Source of the DNA: Gammaproteobacteria bacterium
GTDB lineage: Bacteria; Pseudomonadota; Gammaproteobacteria; Pseudomonadales; M0112
NCBI GenBank assembly: GCA_006227085.1
Contig: SBFY01000166.1
Location: forward strand, 1 to 7,878
Length of the DNA stretch: 7,878 bases
Reading direction: 5' to 3'
In this document: one piece after another, positions 6,492 to 7,878 of the stretch
How the letters are laid out: each line of letters opens with the position of its first letter
Numbering within the stretch: position 1 is the first letter of the stretch
Position numbers and translations under genes: made by a program
The notes under the pieces: model-generated
What the model was told of the DNA's origin: nothing
The model's input: the letters and a program-made list of their open reading frames with translations, nothing else
The model's database searches: none

Positions 6492-6579
6492 GCCGGCATT
6501 ACCTGTGTGATAGGGGGTTAATTGCTTATTTTTATTGGGTTTTATTTTTAGTCTTGCCGGATTGTAATATAGCCCGCTT

Positions 6580-6608
6580 TTGATCATCCACCCGTTTGTC
6601 CGTATTGT
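6580..6608 (+). promoter_or_regulatory. Candidate sigma70 promoter of the exonuclease gene
   Basis: TTGATC (6580-6585) and TATTGT (6603-6608) are separated by 17 bases; each matches the consensus at 4 of 6 positions. The predicted transcript start near 6615 would give a short leader ending at the GGAGG ribosome site. Confidence 0.35.
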
Positions 6609-6627
6609 GACGCCGTTTGTCTTTTCC

Positions 6628-6632
6628 GGAGG
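6628..6632 (+). promoter_or_regulatory. Ribosome binding site that fixes a TTG start at 6638
   Basis: GGAGG lies 5 bases before TTG at 6638. The resulting protein starts MNVITFNANG, where exonuclease III-family proteins start. The TTG at 6617 in the same frame has no ribosome site and would place this GGAGG inside the coding region. Confidence 0.8.
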
Positions 6633-6637
6633 CTGCC

Positions 6638-7420
6638 TTGAACGTCATCACCTTTAACGCCAACGGTATCCGTTCGGCCCGTGACAAAGGCTTCTTTGAC
6701 TGGTTGGCCAGCCAGGATGCCGATGTCGTCTGCATCCAGGAAACCAAGGCACAAGAACACCAGCTGACCGATGCCGTGTTCTGCCCACAGGGATATCACT
6801 GCTTTTACAACGATGCCGAAAAAAAGGGCTATAGCGGTACCGCCATTTATACCCGCCAGAAGCCGGAAAAAGTGCATACCACGGTCGGTTGGGAGCCGAT
6901 GGATAACGAAGGCCGCTGGTTGCAAGTCGACTTTCCCGGCCTGAGCGTGGTGTCGATGTATGTGCCGTCCGGTTCGGCCAGTGAAGAGCGGCAGGCCCGC
7001 AAGCTGGTTTTTATCGAGGACCTTTACCAGCATCTGGCCGCCCTTCGGCGAAAACGCCGTGAGTTCATCATCTGTGCCGACTGGAACATGTGCCACAAGG
7101 AAATCGATCTCAAGAACTGGAAGGGCAACCTGAAAAACTCCGGTTTCACCCAGGAAGAGCGTGCCTGGCTGGATCGTGTCTACAGTGAGCTGGGCTACAT
7201 TGATTCATTCCGGCTGGTTAACCAACAGCCCGACCAGTACACCTGGTGGAGCCAGCGCGGGCAGGCGAGGGCGAAGAATGTCGGGTGGCGCCTCGATTAC
7301 CAGATGATCACGCCGGGGCTGGAAAAAGCCGTGAAGCGTGCCGCGATTTATACCGGCGAGCGCTTTTCCGACCATGCCCCGCAAATCATGGAATATGACC
7401 TGCAGGCTTGCGGTCTGTAG
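6638..7420 (+). CDS. Exonuclease III/AP-endonuclease family protein (XthA/Crc branch)
   Basis: A 260-residue endonuclease/exonuclease/phosphatase-fold enzyme, expected to cut DNA 5' of abasic sites and trim 3' ends in base-excision repair. Catalytic residues are in place: Asn7, Glu35 (QETK), Tyr108 (MYVPSG), Asp148 and Asn150 (ADWN), Asp220 (WRLDY) and His246 (SDHAP). The middle part, RRKRREFIICADWN (137-150) and DLKNW (157-161) followed by ERAWLD (174-179), resembles Pseudomonas Crc, the catabolite repression protein that works with Hfq. Crc has lost the nuclease residues, whereas this protein keeps them, so it is more likely a working nuclease from the branch that gave rise to Crc. The start is TTG, chosen by the GGAGG before it. 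It is monocistronic or weakly coupled to yajC, 62 bases downstream. I am sure of the family and fairly sure of activity; any role in carbon regulation is speculative. Confidence 0.9.
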   Translation: MNVITFNANGIRSARDKGFFDWLASQDADVVCIQETKAQEHQLTDAVFCPQGYHCFYNDAEKKGYSGTAIYTRQKPEKVHTTVGWEPMDNEGRWLQVDFPGLSVVSMYVPSGSASEERQARKLVFIEDLYQHLAALRRKRREFIICADWNMCHKEIDLKNWKGNLKNSGFTQEERAWLDRVYSELGYIDSFRLVNQQPDQYTWWSQRGQARAKNVGWRLDYQMITPGLEKAVKRAAIYTGERFSDHAPQIMEYDLQACGL

Positions 7421-7432
7421 GGCGGGGTGATC

Positions 7433-7441
7433 TGCTAGAAT
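7433..7441 (+). promoter_or_regulatory. Extended -10 promoter of yajC
   Basis: TGC-TAGAAT: TAGAAT (7436-7441) matches TATAAT at 5 of 6 positions and is preceded by the TGn extension (7433-7435). No good -35 is found at 16-18 bases, which fits an extended -10 promoter. It sits just after the exonuclease stop codon (7418-7420), 41 bases before the yajC ATG. Confidence 0.55.
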
Positions 7442-7482
7442 GCGCGCTTTGCTGGTTTATTGCCCCTGACGGAGAGCCTTCC

Positions 7483-7827
7483 ATGATCGAGCTGATTTCC
7501 TCTGCCCATGCCCAGACCGCCGGTACCCAGGGTGCCCAGGATGGCGGCATGTTCACTTTCATCATGTTCATGGGTTTTGCCCTGTTCCTGTACTTCATGA
7601 TCATTCGTCCGCAGCGCAAGCAGCAGAAGGAAACCCAGAGCATGCTGGCGGCACTGGAAGTGGGCGACGAGATCATTACCACTGGCGGTATCCTTGGCAG
7701 GGTCTCAAAAATCAAGGATAAGTACTTGATTTTAAAGATTTCAGAGAGCGTTGAAATCATGCTCGACAAAACCTGGGTGCATTCTGTCCTGCCCAAGGGC
7801 ACCCTCAAGGAAATCCAGAAAGACTGA
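7483..7827 (+). CDS. yajC: Sec translocon accessory protein YajC
   Basis: A 114-residue single-span inner-membrane protein that associates with SecD-SecF and the SecYEG channel during protein export. A short N-terminal part, MIELISSAHAQTAG, precedes one hydrophobic segment (about 23-41). This is followed by the hallmark IIRPQRKQQKE (40-50), then the cytoplasmic YajC domain with LEVGDEIITTGGILGRV (58-74) and an end rich in Lys. The length is near that of E. coli YajC (110). GGAGA 7 bases before the ATG at 7483 supports the start; an upstream in-frame extension would overlap the promoter. In many gammaproteobacteria yajC is followed by secD and secF; here the next reading frame starts 7 bases after the yajC stop but does not look like SecD. 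Confidence 0.95.
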   Translation: MIELISSAHAQTAGTQGAQDGGMFTFIMFMGFALFLYFMIIRPQRKQQKETQSMLAALEVGDEIITTGGILGRVSKIKDKYLILKISESVEIMLDKTWVHSVLPKGTLKEIQKD

Positions 7828-7834
7828 GGTGCCA

Positions 7835-7878
7835 ATGGCGCGCATCGCATACCCCGAACGGATTGCGCTGGCGCGCCT
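7835..7878 (+). CDS. Start of an unrecognised gene, cut by the window end
   Basis: ATG at 7835 is preceded by GAGG (7826-7829) with 5 bases between, overlapping the yajC stop codon. Translational coupling with yajC is therefore likely. Fourteen codons are visible (MARIAYPERIALAR). SecD proteins usually begin with a short basic stretch running straight into a long hydrophobic segment; these residues are mixed and do not show that, although 14 residues are too few to decide. I do not recognise the product. Confidence 0.5.
   Translation, partial: MARIAYPERIALAR

Larger units (their letters stand above)
6492..6637. promoter_or_regulatory. AT-rich divergent promoter region between the regulator and exonuclease genes
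   Basis: At 146 bases this is the longest non-coding stretch. It is AT-rich from about 6520 to 6570 with several T runs. On the minus strand the complement of 6560-6572 offers overlapping -10-like hexamers (TATATT and TACAAT, each 5 of 6), but no clear -35. No hairpin with a U-tract or riboswitch-like fold was recognised. Confidence 0.45.

Noticed and set aside
6492..6587. 32-residue N-terminal extension of the response regulator
   Set aside because: Lys/Asn-rich and unlike receiver domains, encoded by AT-rich promoter-like DNA; the receiver fold begins right after the ATG at 6491.
6641..7415. Considered a true Crc catabolite repression regulator
   Set aside because: All nuclease residues are kept, unlike Pseudomonas Crc, so exonuclease III/AP endonuclease is the safer name; the Crc link is given as a finding only.

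Overview
The window looks like chromosomal DNA from a gammaproteobacterium. The evidence is a YajC gene, an exonuclease III-type protein with strong resemblance to the Pseudomonas Crc branch, moderately high GC with G/C-rich third codon positions, and compact gene packing. The exact genus cannot be fixed from the sequence alone. Coding density is high: the longest stretch without a gene is about 146 bases (6492-6637), so no large empty region needs explaining. I see no tRNA, rRNA, CRISPR array, insertion sequence or phage gene.

Left edge (1-335, minus strand): the N-terminal part of a low-molecular-weight protein tyrosine phosphatase that runs off the window. It is separated from the next unit by a strong intrinsic terminator (360-390).

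Central catabolic-looking block (410-5515): a two-gene minus-strand operon encodes an AMP-forming acyl-CoA synthetase (1917-3650) and, 28 bases downstream, a KstD/fumarate-reductase-type flavoprotein (410-1888). Divergent from it is a SnoaL/NTF2-fold protein (3755-4204). This meets a second, only distantly similar SnoaL-fold protein (4208-4669, minus) tail to tail with a 3-base gap. Divergent from that is an NAD-type short-chain dehydrogenase (4763-5515). CoA ligase, ketosteroid-dehydrogenase-like flavoprotein, SnoaL-fold putative dehydratases and an SDR form the same set of enzyme classes used to process bile acids and other steroids (bai-type 7-dehydroxylation; the delta-4,6 route of cholate breakdown in Sphingobium). 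A plausible joint role is CoA activation, alcohol oxidation, ring desaturation and water elimination on a polycyclic acid. The substrate is inference, not something the sequence proves.

Right part (5532-7878): a minus-strand response regulator with a degenerate GGDEF domain (active site SSYEF but an RxxD inhibitory-site motif kept), convergent with the SDR. Divergent from it is an exonuclease III/Crc-family gene starting at TTG. Next come yajC (Sec translocon accessory), preceded by an extended -10 promoter, and the first 14 codons of an unrecognised gene where secD would commonly be found.
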